Assembly (NCBI GenBank): GCA_965261105.1 | Contig: CBDHCM010000006.1 | Coordinates: forward strand, 1,488,001-1,552,000 | Origin: Aldehydirespirator sp965261105 | GTDB taxonomy: Bacteria > Actinomycetota > Acidimicrobiia > Acidimicrobiales > Aldehydirespiratoraceae | DNA length: 64,000 nucleotides | Direction: 5' to 3' | In this document: positions 1-9,230 of the stretch, one piece after another | How the letters are laid out: each line of letters begins with the position of its first letter | Numbering within the stretch: the first letter of the stretch is position 1 | The notes under the pieces: generated by a model | The model's input: only the letters and a program-made list of their open reading frames with translations | What the model was told of the DNA's origin: nothing | Databases searched by the model: none | Program-made: the position numbers and the translations under genes

Positions 1-3000
1 CCATCTCGGCGTCATCGAAGTCGGGAAGCGTCGCTGCCGGGCCGGTTGTCGTCGGTTCGATGAGCAGCGCGTTGCGGGTGTCGGTCACATACGGAACGAC
101 GCGCTCGGTTCGCCGAGCCGTCGGGGGTGCGTCGGCGCCGTCGTCGGGCTCCTCGTCGTCGTCTCGGCTCCAGTATCCGGTCGTCACGTCGAGCCTGAAG
201 CCGGGTAGGCCGTTCTGTCTCCTCGACCGGCGCAATCCCTGATTGATGCGCCAGATCGTGGCGGCGTCGCTGTAGGAGAGTCTTAGGAGCGTCGACTCAC
301 TGCCTTCGGCTGCCGGCTCGCCCGGCTTCGTGGCGACCAGTGTGCGCGAGACATGCGACGGCGCGCCTGAGCGCTCGCTGAAGCGCACTGCAGAGACGAT
401 TTCGTAGCCGTGGCGCTGGCGCTGTTCCTCATCCGAGGTGATCCGCTCACGGCGGCGAGTGGACACGCCGCCCATCCGGAACATGTTGCGTGTGGCCGGT
501 GACAGTTGCGCCGAGCACAGTTCGCACAGGTCGGGATTGCTGGCGGCGTCGATCTGGTGCATGTAGCCGCAGTCCCCGCATCGCTTGACCGACGTCTTGG
601 GGATTGAGGCACGGTCGCCGCTGCTGTCCAGATCCTCAGCCGCAAGTTGTGCCCGATTGACCGAGTACTGGCTGCCCTCGTGGTAGATGATGCTGTGTGG
701 GCCGAACTCTGAGACGGCCAGGAAGCGGGGCCGCTGCAGCAGGTCGCCACGGACGGCGCCGCGCCGTGAGAGGTAAGCCGACAGCGGCAGACGCGGGAAC
801 GAGTAGCCAGGCAGAAAGCCCTCGGAGGCCAAGTAGCGATAGGGGTAGAAGTCCGAGTTGAGGCCTCCGCCGCGGTCGCCTCGCAGCAATTCGATCTGGA
901 ACTCTGCCTCGCGTCGGAGCTTCTCAGCTTGCTCCCGGACTGACTTGCTCCGTCCGGGTGAGAGAATGATTCTCCCCTGCTCTTCGGCCTGCCGGTGCGC
1001 CGACTTGTAGAGTGACCGCCAGCGCTCCAGCGCTTCCTCGAAGCGTCGAGGGATGGCGTGCACCGTGTCGTCGAGCCAGTTCTTCGTGAACCAGTCGGCG
1101 TCCGTCAACTCCGAGACCAGGTCGTCGAGCAGCCCCTGCGCTCGGCGCTGGGCGGTGCGGCGGACCGGCTCGTCGTTCAGGGCTGCCGCAGCCTGGTCCA
1201 CCAGCCTCAGTGACAGATCGTCGTCTTCCAGATCGAGCAACTCGGTCATCCGGCTGCCGAGGTCGAGTCCGCTGCACGCCAGCCAAACGGCATGGACGTG
1301 TGCCCGGATCAGTTCCTCGTTGGCGAGATCCAGCCGAGGCGCTTCGACCTCGCCCGAAACCATCAGCTCTTGCCGGCGGAAGAAGTACTGGTCGTGGCTG
1401 TTGCCCGACGAGCAAAAGGTGGTGACGAGCGCCGGCTGTCCGCTGCGCCCGGCCCGGCCCGAACGCTGCGCGTAGTTGGCCGGGGTCGGTGGCACATTGC
1501 GCATATTGACCACATTGAGCTCCGCAATGTCCACGCCCAGCTCCATCGTCGGCGAGCAGAACAGCACCGGCAGGTCGCCGTCACGGAAGCGGTGCTCGCG
1601 TTCCTCCCGCAGCTCGTGGGTCACTTGGGCGGTGTGCTCGCGAGCCTCGATGTGGCTCGAACGGCTCTCGGCGGCATCGGTGTGCTCTGCCTGCTCTCCG
1701 ATATCAGTCGCGATTCCCTTGTAGAGGCTGACGAAGTACGGGTTGGGGGACACATCGGTCTGAGGAGCCGATGGGGTGCGGACGGGATCGTGGTAGGGCG
1801 TGCCGTCGCCGGGCTTCCATACCATCGCAGCCGCCGGCATCTGCCAGATCTTGATGTCGCCGTCGGAGTCCACGCGATGGAGCAGGCCATAGTGCTCGAG
1901 CGCCTCAGCGAGTTCGTCGATGATCAGCCGGCGCTCGTCCAGTGGCAGGTGCCCGGCATGGCCGAACGTGTCTCCACGGGCGATGAAATGTCCGAACTTG
2001 CTTCGTGGTGTTAGGGAGGTGACGCTGCGCCTGATGGCCGGGGCCTTCGGCCCGGTGGCGAGCAGAGACGACGATGTGTGTCGCTCTCCTGCCATTGACC
2101 ACGGGTCGATCAGATGCTGCTCGCTACGCCTCTCCATCTGGCCCCACTCCTCCGGGTCGAGGACGGGGATGCGAATGCCCAGGCCGCGGCGACCCGTTTC
2201 AAGCAACGCCCTCAAGACGCGGTAGCGGGCATCGGGGCTCACACCGACGGTCAGTGGATGCTGCCACTCCTCCGCGTCTGCGGCCAGGTCTTCGAGCCCG
2301 GCGTAGTCGAAACTCAGCATTCCGCACTGCTCAAGGTTCGGCAGGTTCACTCGCCACCCTCGACGCAGATCAAGGTACAGCCGGTACTCGACGGCCTCGG
2401 TGAGGGCCCTGCGAGCCGCGGACTTCGCGTGGCCCTTCGCCCCTGGTTGAAGCGCATAGGCCAGCGATTCGAGGCTGAGCGCCTGCACGACCCCTGAGGC
2501 GAGCACGTCGTGGCTCAGACCCTTCTCGCCCGCGTTGTTGAGCGCCTTCCAGAGAGCGGCTCGCAGTATGGTGACACCGACGAAATCGTTGAGGTGTCCC
2601 GCCTGGAGCGAGGCGTCCTGGCGATTGTCGGTAAACGACAAGAGCTTGCGCGCCTTTCGGGGCAACTGGTCGACAGATCTGAGATATCGCACGGTTGCGA
2701 GCGAGGTGATCGTCGTAGCGGTGGACCGGCCCTGAGAGTCGAGCGGTGCGAGCCTGCTGAAGTCGCTGCCCCGCGGGTCTGCGTGCGAGATTCCACATCG
2801 CATGCAGAAGCGGAACGGTGCCCTCAACCAGAACCCGGTGGTGGTCTGGGTACCGTCCGCGGATTCTGAGCCGTGGAGCGTTCCGTCCGCGGATTCTGAG
2901 CCGTGGAGCGTTCCGTCCGCGGATTCTGAGCCGTGGAGCGTTCCGTTTGCAGCCACCTGAAGCGGTGACGGAACGTCGGCTTGTCTTGCGTCGCGCAAGC

Positions 3001-4660
3001 GATCATCAGCGTCGAACCAGTCTGCGGGCAGACGCTTGTGGATGCCGTCGGCATCGAGGGGCCAAGGCATGTCCCACTGGTCGCCAGGCTCGGCTCCAAC
3101 GAACAAGAAACCGGGCTGTCCCTCGGGTGTATTCCTGTCTCCGAGGTCGCGGGGCAAGAGCATCTCGCCCCGCGCTCCAGACTCCGACGCCTCACGGGAC
3201 ACGACGTAGTACTCCTGACCACACACACGACAGAACGCCAGCGGGAGGTACATCCGGTGTCGCTCATTGCGCACGAAGCGCTGAGCCCTCATCGTGACAC
3301 TTCGGTCCTCGGGCGCCTCCGGGGTAGCGTGGACCGCGCCGCCCGCGCTGAGGAACTGATGGAGCCGGAAGGCGAACAAAGGACTGCCGTTCTTGGTGTT
3401 CCTGACGGCTGTACCGGCGAGCAGCCTGCGTCGGATCGCGTTCTCGCAGGTGTCTCTCGACAGGCCTGTTGTCGTCGACAGCTGCTCGGCACCGCCGGCC
3501 GAGCCCTCGATCGGGATCGGTTTCGCTCGCACCAGCCAGCTCTCATCGTCGCTCCTGATTCCGAATGTGGACTCGATCCAGGACGACAGCGGATCGCGGC
3601 ACAGGGCGTCGTAATCGGTCGGTTCTGGTGTGTCGCCGGAGACGCTGTGCTTCAATTCTTGCGCGAACTCCGGCCAGTCGGAGGCTTCTGGAGTTGTGCG
3701 TCGCAAAGTCTCGGCAATGACCTCCGAGGGTCGGACTTCGGTGCCGAACAGCTTCGAGGCAACTGCCGCCACCTGGATGCCGCGCTCGGATGGGGTGCCC
3801 TCGGTGGACAGCGTCGCCGATGTGCCGATGCACTGGAGGCCGGTGCTGCCGCAGGCTTCTCGGATACGGCGCACGAGCATGGCCACGTCGGCGCCCTGTC
3901 GCCCGCGGTAGGTGTGAAGCTCGTCGAGCACCAGGAACTTCAGTGACGACATCGCGTTCACCAGCTTGATGTCGTTGTATCTAGTCAGGATCAGTTCAGC
4001 CATCACGTAGTTGGTGAGCAAGACGTCGGGTGGGTTGTCGCGGATGGCTCGTCGCTCGTCTTCGCCCTGTTGGCCGGTGAACACGGCGAACGACACGGGC
4101 CGGCTAGTGCGGAGCGCCTCTGACGTCAAGGAGATTCCGTCGTTTTGTACGGCCCACGGGCCGTGATCTAGGAACTTGCTGAGCTCTTCGTTCTGGCTGT
4201 TGGCGAGGGCGTTCATCGGGTAGAGAACCAGCGCCTTGATGCCTTGGTCCGACCCGGCACGCAGAACATGATCGACGATCGGAACGATGTAGGCGAGGCT
4301 CTTGCCTGACCCCGTCCCAGTGGTCAGCACGTAGCTCCGGCCGGCAGCCGCGGCCTTGAAGGCCTCGGCCTGATGACGGTAGAGGGTCATCGGCTCGCCC
4401 TCCGGGTCCTCAGCCGATTTGTCCTTCTGGAAGATCTGCTCGGCTAGAGGGTGCAGCTGGCCGCTGCTGACTAGGTCGCTGACCTTGGCTCCCGGCTCGA
4501 AGGAAGGGTTCAGGCCGATACGAGGACTAGGCCAGAGCAGTCCCTTGTCGAAGGCGTCGTCCACCGCGGTTCTGATGCGCTCATCAGCGATCTCGACGAA
4601 GCCCTCCGAGTAGCTCCGGTACTCCGAGACAATTCGGTCCCTCAAAGAGAACACGTCCAT
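1..4660 (-). CDS. DEAD/DEAH-box helicase with DUF1998-like C-terminus (partial, 3' end outside window)
   Basis: One uninterrupted frame of about 1,553 codons starts at ATG 4660, with GGAG about 9 bases upstream, and leaves the window without a stop. The start of the protein carries a Walker A motif TGTGSGKS, then a DELH box (LDELHTYRGRQGAD) and motif III SATLST. Past mid-protein come a LLSFTDNRQDASLQAGH segment and a motif V/VI region (SPTMELGVDI, QRSGRAGRSGQ). Cysteine pairs CRVCG, CMRCG and CGDCG...CELC suggest zinc binding. The end (VPYVTDTRNALLIEP) resembles DUF1998. Large helicases of this build occur in anti-phage islands (DISARM and Druantia components), so a nucleic-acid translocase in defence is inferred; no partner gene is visible here. 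A 10-residue in-frame repeat (GTLHGSESAD) occurs three times. Confidence 0.85.
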   Translation of the reverse strand, partial: MDVFSLRDRIVSEYRSYSEGFVEIADERIRTAVDDAFDKGLLWPSPRIGLNPSFEPGAKVSDLVSSGQLHPLAEQIFQKDKSAEDPEGEPMTLYRHQAEAFKAAAAGRSYVLTTGTGSGKSLAYIVPIVDHVLRAGSDQGIKALVLYPMNALANSQNEELSKFLDHGPWAVQNDGISLTSEALRTSRPVSFAVFTGQQGEDERRAIRDNPPDVLLTNYVMAELILTRYNDIKLVNAMSSLKFLVLDELHTYRGRQGADVAMLVRRIREACGSTGLQCIGTSATLSTEGTPSERGIQVAAVASKLFGTEVRPSEVIAETLRRTTPEASDWPEFAQELKHSVSGDTPEPTDYDALCRDPLSSWIESTFGIRSDDESWLVRAKPIPIEGSAGGAEQLSTTTGLSRDTCENAIRRRLLAGTAVRNTKNGSPLFAFRLHQFLSAGGAVHATPEAPEDRSVTMRAQRFVRNERHRMYLPLAFCRVCGQEYYVVSREASESGARGEMLLPRDLGDRNTPEGQPGFLFVGAEPGDQWDMPWPLDADGIHKRLPADWFDADDRLRDARQADVPSPLQVAANGTLHGSESADGTLHGSESADGTLHGSESADGTQTTTGFWLRAPFRFCMRCGISHADPRGSDFSRLAPLDSQGRSTATTITSLATVRYLRSVDQLPRKARKLLSFTDNRQDASLQAGHLNDFVGVTILRAALWKALNNAGEKGLSHDVLASGVVQALSLESLAYALQPGAKGHAKSAARRALTEAVEYRLYLDLRRGWRVNLPNLEQCGMLSFDYAGLEDLAADAEEWQHPLTVGVSPDARYRVLRALLETGRRGLGIRIPVLDPEEWGQMERRSEQHLIDPWSMAGERHTSSSLLATGPKAPAIRRSVTSLTPRSKFGHFIARGDTFGHAGHLPLDERRLIIDELAEALEHYGLLHRVDSDGDIKIWQMPAAAMVWKPGDGTPYHDPVRTPSAPQTDVSPNPYFVSLYKGIATDIGEQAEHTDAAESRSSHIEAREHTAQVTHELREEREHRFRDGDLPVLFCSPTMELGVDIAELNVVNMRNVPPTPANYAQRSGRAGRSGQPALVTTFCSSGNSHDQYFFRRQELMVSGEVEAPRLDLANEELIRAHVHAVWLACSGLDLGSRMTELLDLEDDDLSLRLVDQAAAALNDEPVRRTAQRRAQGLLDDLVSELTDADWFTKNWLDDTVHAIPRRFEEALERWRSLYKSAHRQAEEQGRIILSPGRSKSVREQAEKLRREAEFQIELLRGDRGGGLNSDFYPYRYLASEGFLPGYSFPRLPLSAYLSRRGAVRGDLLQRPRFLAVSEFGPHSIIYHEGSQYSVNRAQLAAEDLDSSGDRASIPKTSVKRCGDCGYMHQIDAASNPDLCELCSAQLSPATRNMFRMGGVSTRRRERITSDEEQRQRHGYEIVSAVRFSERSGAPSHVSRTLVATKPGEPAAEGSESTLLRLSYSDAATIWRINQGLRRSRRQNGLPGFRLDVTTGYWSRDDDEEPDDGADAPPTARRTERVVPYVTDTRNALLIEPTTTGPAATLPDFDDAEM
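2853..2942. repeat. 30-bp perfect tandem repeat, three copies, inside the DUF1998 helicase gene
   Basis: The unit CCGTCCGCGGATTCTGAGCC plus 10 more bases is present three times back to back. In the helicase frame it encodes the decapeptide GTLHGSESAD three times, ahead of the CMRCG cysteine pair. The reading frame is preserved. Confidence 0.9.
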
Positions 4661-4677
4661 TTGGCACATCTCCGTCT

Positions 4678-4932
4678 GTGCGATCGCCGTCCCAACCAGC
4701 CCGTTGGCTAGAGCGGCCGCCAACTATCGCACATCGGTGTGACAACGGTGAAGGGTCCTACCAAGACCGACTCCAAGCGTCTCGCGCAAGGGTACGCAAG
4801 GTGGTGCAGCGGAGCATCTTCGGCATCGCGGAGGACATCCTTGCTCGTCGCCAAGATGAGCCACGGACGAACTTCAATGGGTTTGCCACACGTGGTGTGG
4901 CCAATTACTTGAAGTTCGAGCTGGACGAGTGA
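4678..4932 (+). other. Doubtful small ORF containing a copy of the pafA start
   Basis: This lies in the 322-base gap between the divergent helicase and pafA. An ATG frame of 84 codons can be read, ending ...NYLKFELDE. I recognise no family. Its middle (4804-4828) matches the first 25 bases of pafA (4983-5007) at 24 of 25 positions, and in the same sense: VQRSIFGI here against VQRRIFGI in PafA. Similarity falls off after that. Codon usage is less GC-biased than in neighbouring genes. It could be a relic of a duplicated pafA 5' end or a junction left by DNA insertion; whether it is translated is unknown. Confidence 0.3.
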
Positions 4933-4970
4933 GCCGCTGGGCCGATCCGTCGTGGCGGCCCGGCGGGGGA

Positions 4971-4976
4971 TACGGT
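4971..4976 (+). promoter_or_regulatory. Putative leaderless -10 hexamer of pafA
   Basis: TACGGT lies 6 bases before the GTG start of pafA at 4983. This matches the spacing seen at other genes in the window and implies transcription starting at or next to the start codon. No clear ribosome-binding site is seen. Confidence 0.45.
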
Positions 4977-4982
4977 GGCGGG

Positions 4983-6341
4983 GTGCAGCGGCGCATCTTC
5001 GGCATCGAGAATGAGTACGGCGTCACCTGCACGCTGCGGGGCCAGCGCCGCCTCAGCCCCGACGAGGTGGCCCGGTACCTGTTCCGCAAGGTCGTCTCCT
5101 GGGGCCGCAGCAGCAACGTGTTCCTCGGCAACGGCTCGCGGCTGTACCTCGACGTGGGCAGCCATCCCGAGTACGCCACCCCGGAGTGCGACTCGGTCCA
5201 CGACCTGGTGGTTCACGACAAGGCGGGGGAGCGCATCGTCGAGAAGCTGCTGGGCGACGCCGAGGACCGCCTGGCCGAGGAGGGCATCAAAGGCGACGTC
5301 TTCCTGTTCAAGAACAACACCGACTCTGCGGGCAACAGCTACGGCTGCCACGAGAACTACCTCACCAGCCGCCGCGACGAGCTGAGCGACTATGCCGAGG
5401 TGCTGATCCCGTTCCTGGTGAGCCGTCAGATATTCGCGGGGGCGGGCAAGGTGCTGCAGACCGCCCGGGGGGCGATGTACTGCATCAGCCAGCGGGCCGA
5501 GCACATCTGGGAGGGCGTCTCGTCGGCCACCACCCGGTCGCGCCCGATCATCAACACCCGCGACGAGCCTCACGCCGACGCCGAGCGCTTCCGGCGCCTG
5601 CACGTGATCGTGGGCGACTCCAACATGAGCGAGTACACGACGTTCCTCAAGGTCGGCACGTGCGCGCTGATGCTTCGGATGCTGGAGGACCCGCGCGCCG
5701 TGCTGCGGGACATGACCCTGGAGAATCCGATCAGGGCCATCCGCGAGATCAGCCACGACACCACCTGCCGGCGGCGCGTGCGCCTCGCCACCGGGCGCGA
5801 GGTCAGCGCGCTCGAGATCCAGTCGGAGTACCTCAACCGGGCCATGCGCTACGCCGAGCACCACGACCTCTCCGACGAGGAGAAGAAGGCGCTCACCATG
5901 TGGGAGTACTGCCTGACCGCCATTGAGGAAGACCCGCTGCAACTCGACCGCGAGATCGACTGGGTCATCAAGCATCGTCTGGTGGAGGCTTACCGCGCCC
6001 GCCACCGCCTGGACCTGGCCGACCCCCGGGTTGCGCTCGTCGACCTCCAGTACCACGACGTGAGCCGCAGCCGCGGCCTCTACTACCACATGCAGCGCCG
6101 CAGGATGGTGGAGACCCTCGTCACCGACGCCGAGATCCAGCACGCCGTCGAGCACCCGCCCGCCACCACCCGGGCCCGCCTGAGGGGCGAGTTCATCCGC
6201 CGGGCCAAGGAGCGAAGGCGCGACTACACCGTCGACTGGGTGCACCTGAAGCTCAACGACCAGTCCCAGCGCACCGTGCTGTGCAAGGATCCGTTCAAGT
6301 CCCACGACGAGCGGGTGGAGAAGCTGATCGCCTCGCTGTAG
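4983..6341 (+). CDS. pafA: Pup--protein ligase PafA
   Basis: PafA attaches the prokaryotic ubiquitin-like protein Pup through its C-terminal glutamate to lysines of target proteins, marking them for the actinobacterial proteasome. The 452-residue product begins VQRRIFGIENEYGVTCT, matching the family N-terminus with its metal-binding glutamates, and contains the conserved stretches LFKNNTDSAGNSYGCHENYL, EHIWEGVSSATTRSRPI, HVIVGDSNMSE and, near the end, TVDWVHLKLNDQSQR. Its length equals that of mycobacterial PafA. GTG 4983 was chosen because it gives this family N-terminus; an upstream in-frame start at 4929 would add an unrelated leader. pafB and pafC follow, the usual context, but pup and the proteasome subunit genes are not in the window. 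Confidence 0.98.
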   Translation: MQRRIFGIENEYGVTCTLRGQRRLSPDEVARYLFRKVVSWGRSSNVFLGNGSRLYLDVGSHPEYATPECDSVHDLVVHDKAGERIVEKLLGDAEDRLAEEGIKGDVFLFKNNTDSAGNSYGCHENYLTSRRDELSDYAEVLIPFLVSRQIFAGAGKVLQTARGAMYCISQRAEHIWEGVSSATTRSRPIINTRDEPHADAERFRRLHVIVGDSNMSEYTTFLKVGTCALMLRMLEDPRAVLRDMTLENPIRAIREISHDTTCRRRVRLATGREVSALEIQSEYLNRAMRYAEHHDLSDEEKKALTMWEYCLTAIEEDPLQLDREIDWVIKHRLVEAYRARHRLDLADPRVALVDLQYHDVSRSRGLYYHMQRRRMVETLVTDAEIQHAVEHPPATTRARLRGEFIRRAKERRRDYTVDWVHLKLNDQSQRTVLCKDPFKSHDERVEKLIASL

Positions 6342-6419
6342 TCGCTGTCCCGGTAGCGTGGCCGCCCAGCCCACAGTCGTGGCCGTCTACAAGGCGAATG
6401 TCGGTGTAGCCACCCGCAA

Positions 6420-7367
6420 ATGGACAAGCTCGAACGACTCCTGAACCTCACCGCGGCGCTGCTGCACACGCCGCGGCCGCTGAGCGCGAGCGAGCTGCGC
6501 GCCCGGATGGCCGGCGCCTACTCGGAGGACTTGACGGCCTTCAGGCGCATGTTCGAGCGCGACAAGGCTGATTTGAGGACGATCGGCGTGCCCATCGAGG
6601 TGACCACCCTCTACCGCTTGGACCCGCCCGTGGAGGGCTACCGCATCCCGGCCGCGGCGTACGCCGGGCGCGATGTGCGCTTCGATCCCGACGAGTTGGC
6701 CGCGCTCCATCTGGCCACCAACCTGGTGCGCCTCGAAGGCGGCGCGGGCACGGGCCTGGCCCGGCTCGGCGGTGCCCAGGGCGGCTCTGGGGGGGCGGTC
6801 GAGTCGGCCGGGGGGGCGGTCGAGTCGATCGCGGCGGTGGCTGCGGTGGACGAGGTGCCCTTCCACGAGCCGCTGTCGAAGTTGGTGGTGGCCGCGATCG
6901 GACGCCGAGCGGTTCAGTTCGTGTACCGGAGGGCCGAGCGCCACGTCGAGCCTTGGCGCCTGTCGTTTCACCGGGGCCGCTGGTACCTGGCCGGCTGGGA
7001 CTGCGGGCAGTCCACCGAGCGCCTCTTCCGAGTGGACCGCATCGACGGGCCGGTCACCGAGTTGGGCCCGGCCGCCCACGCGGTGGGGGAGGGGCCCGAT
7101 CCTCGAACCGTCAAGCCCTGGGAGTTCGGCGCGGGCGATCCGGTGGAGGTCCGGGTGCTGGTGGACCCCGACCAGGCCGGCTGGGCCTGCCACCGCGCCG
7201 GAGTCGACGGCGAACGCCGCTCCGACGGTTCGGTGGTCCTCACCCTGCAAGTGCGGGACGCCGCCGCGCTGCGGACGTTCGTGTTGGACTTCCTCGATCA
7301 CGCCGAGGTGCTCGAGCCCAAGTGGCTGCGCGACGAACTGGTCGGCTGGCTGGAGGCTCTTGCCTGA
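6420..7367 (+). CDS. pafB: WYL-domain transcriptional regulator PafB
   Basis: PafB and PafC form the PafBC activator that controls the LexA/RecA-independent DNA-damage response in actinobacteria. This 315-residue protein begins with a winged-helix region (MDKLERLLNLTAALLHTPRP), carries a WYL domain centred on WYLAGWD with the RxFRVDRI ligand-pocket motif, and ends with a WCX domain. TAGCCA lies 7 bases before the ATG, so the mRNA may be leaderless. A short duplicated stretch (GGAVES twice, 6787-6830) makes a glycine-rich linker before the WYL domain. Position directly after pafA supports the assignment. Confidence 0.93.
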   Translation: MDKLERLLNLTAALLHTPRPLSASELRARMAGAYSEDLTAFRRMFERDKADLRTIGVPIEVTTLYRLDPPVEGYRIPAAAYAGRDVRFDPDELAALHLATNLVRLEGGAGTGLARLGGAQGGSGGAVESAGGAVESIAAVAAVDEVPFHEPLSKLVVAAIGRRAVQFVYRRAERHVEPWRLSFHRGRWYLAGWDCGQSTERLFRVDRIDGPVTELGPAAHAVGEGPDPRTVKPWEFGAGDPVEVRVLVDPDQAGWACHRAGVDGERRSDGSVVLTLQVRDAAALRTFVLDFLDHAEVLEPKWLRDELVGWLEALA

Positions 7368-7404
7368 ACCCTGATCGCCGGGCGCTGCCTCTCCGCTCGG
7401 CCTC

Positions 7405-7410
7405 TAGGGT
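7405..7410 (+). promoter_or_regulatory. Putative leaderless -10 hexamer of pafC, fused to the CCGCTCGGCCTCT motif
   Basis: TAGGGT lies 6 bases before GTG 7417. It is the right end of an 18-base stretch (7393-7410) that reappears with one mismatch before the M20 gene at 15101-15118. A promoter internal to the pafABC region is inferred. Confidence 0.5.
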
Positions 7411-7416
7411 GGTGAA

Positions 7417-8427
7417 GTGACATCGGTGCCGGCTGCGAACGAGGTCAGGCTCTCGGTGGCCGAGCGGATGGCCCGGCTGCTTGGGGTGGTCCCCTGGGTG
7501 GTCAAGCAGGGCGGCGCCCACCTGGACGACATCGCGGCCCGGTTCGACTATCCCCGCGACCAGTTGCTGGAGGATCTCACAAAGAGGCTGTTCTTCGTGG
7601 GGGTGCACCCGTTCACCCCCGACACCCTGGTCGACGTCTTCATCGAGGACGAGATCGTCGACATCCAGTACGCGGACTGGTTCTCGCAGCCCATGCGGCT
7701 CACCAGCGAGGAGGCCACCCGGCTGCTGGCCGCGGGCCGCACCGTGTTCGACATGTCGGAGGGGCGGGTGCAAGAGGGGGCCGGCGACGAAGCCGAGGCG
7801 GCCCCGCTCACACGGGCCCTGGCCAAGCTGAGCCTGTCGCTGGGATCGGAGGGCGCGGACGCGGCGGGGCACGTCGACGTGTGCCTGGGCCATGCCCCCG
7901 CGGCCACGCTCGGCGAGCTGCGCCGCGCCATCGCTGAGCGGCGCCGAATCGAGATCGAGTACTACTCGCTCGGCCGCGATGTCATGACATCGCGGGCCGT
8001 CGACCCGGCCCGGCTGCTGAGCCACGACGGCGTGTGGTATCTGTTCGGCTGGTGCTACCGCGCCGGTGCCGAGCGCGTGTTCCGCGTCGAGCGGATCCGC
8101 ACGGTCACGGCGACGGACACGCCGGCCGAAGTGCAGTTGCCGGCGGGGTCGGAGCCGATCCTCGACATGGACGGCATCGACCGGACGGCAACGATCCGGC
8201 TGGCGCCGCAGGCCGCGTGGGCCGCCGACTACCACGGGGCGCGAGAGCGAACAGAGCGGCCCGACGGCACTGTCGACGCCGTCTTCGCGGTGGCGAGCGA
8301 GTCGTGGTTGGCCCGGGTCCTGGTGCAGCTCGGCCCGCAGGCGGAGCTGGTGGCCTGCGACCAGGCCCTCGACCCGGACCTGCGGGCCGCCACCGCAGCG
8401 CGGATGCTGCAGCGGTACCGGCGGTGA
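7417..8427 (+). CDS. pafC: WYL-domain transcriptional regulator PafC
   Basis: This is the partner of PafB in the PafBC DNA-damage activator. The 336-residue protein has an N-terminal helical DNA-binding region (ERMARLLGVVPWVVKQGGAHLDDIAARF), a WYL domain (VWYLFGWCYRAGAERVFRVERI) and a C-terminal WCX-like region. It starts with GTG just behind a TAGGGT hexamer, so it can be transcribed separately from pafB. Its stop overlaps the start of the signal peptidase gene in GTGA, so the two are probably translationally coupled. Confidence 0.92.
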   Translation: MTSVPAANEVRLSVAERMARLLGVVPWVVKQGGAHLDDIAARFDYPRDQLLEDLTKRLFFVGVHPFTPDTLVDVFIEDEIVDIQYADWFSQPMRLTSEEATRLLAAGRTVFDMSEGRVQEGAGDEAEAAPLTRALAKLSLSLGSEGADAAGHVDVCLGHAPAATLGELRRAIAERRRIEIEYYSLGRDVMTSRAVDPARLLSHDGVWYLFGWCYRAGAERVFRVERIRTVTATDTPAEVQLPAGSEPILDMDGIDRTATIRLAPQAAWAADYHGARERTERPDGTVDAVFAVASESWLARVLVQLGPQAELVACDQALDPDLRAATAARMLQRYRR

Positions 8428-9191
8428 CCGCCGATCTCGGGGCCGAGCCCACCGCCTCTGGGGGTGCCTCACCCGCGGAGGCGGGCCCGCCGGACGCACA
8501 GCTCCCGCTGGAGTGGAATGCCCCGCCGGACGGAGACGGCGGGCTGGGCGCGGAGACCCCCCAAGACGGGGGGGATCCGCAGTGGCCGGGCGCGCCGCTC
8601 GACGGCGAAGCCGAGCAGACGCCTCCGAGTGCAGCGCGGCGGGCCTGGGGCTTGGTGGCCGAATGGCTGGTCGTGGGCGTGTGCGCGCTTGGATTGGCCC
8701 TTCTGCTCAAGGCCTTCCTGGTGGAGGTCTTCGTGATCCCCTCGGGTTCGATGGAGCCCACCCTGATGATCGACAACCGGGTCGTGGTTTACAAGCTCGG
8801 CTACCGCATGCACGACGTCAACAGGGGCGATGTGGTGGTGTTCCGCCAGCCGGGCCAGGCTGCCGACGTCGACGACCTGATCAAGCGGGTCGTCGCGCTG
8901 AGCGGCGAGACGTTCGAGATCCGGGGCAGACGGGTGTACATCGACGGCACTCTGCTGGAGGAGCCGTACCTCTCGGGGGCCGAGTCGACCTACCCGACTG
9001 TGCCCATTCCCGGCTGTGTCAACGCCCCCGAACCAGATCGCTGCGTAGTGCCCGAGGGCAAGATCCTCGTGCTCGGCGACAATCGCCCGGACAGCCGCGA
9101 CGGCCGCTATTTCGGCCCCGTCGACGTCGACACAGTGGTGGGACGGGCATTCTTGAAGCTGTGGCCCCCGAACGACGTGGGCGGCTTATAG
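8424..9191 (+). CDS. lepB: Signal peptidase I
   Basis: This enzyme cleaves signal peptides of secreted proteins at the outer face of the membrane. The 255-residue protein has about 75 cytoplasmic Pro/Asp/Gly-rich residues, one membrane segment (VVGVCALGLALLLKAFLVEVF), the catalytic-serine box PSGSMEPTL, the catalytic-lysine box DLIKRVVAL and the conserved GDNRPDSRDGRYFGPV box. GTG 8424 is chosen because it overlaps the pafC stop. The long acidic N-terminus before the membrane helix is typical of actinobacterial members. tatA and tatC lie nearby. Confidence 0.92.
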   Translation: MTADLGAEPTASGGASPAEAGPPDAQLPLEWNAPPDGDGGLGAETPQDGGDPQWPGAPLDGEAEQTPPSAARRAWGLVAEWLVVGVCALGLALLLKAFLVEVFVIPSGSMEPTLMIDNRVVVYKLGYRMHDVNRGDVVVFRQPGQAADVDDLIKRVVALSGETFEIRGRRVYIDGTLLEEPYLSGAESTYPTVPIPGCVNAPEPDRCVVPEGKILVLGDNRPDSRDGRYFGPVDVDTVVGRAFLKLWPPNDVGGL

Positions 9192-9230
9192 CCGCCCTCT
9201 GCGACTGGGCCGGGGAGTGATGCGCGCCTG

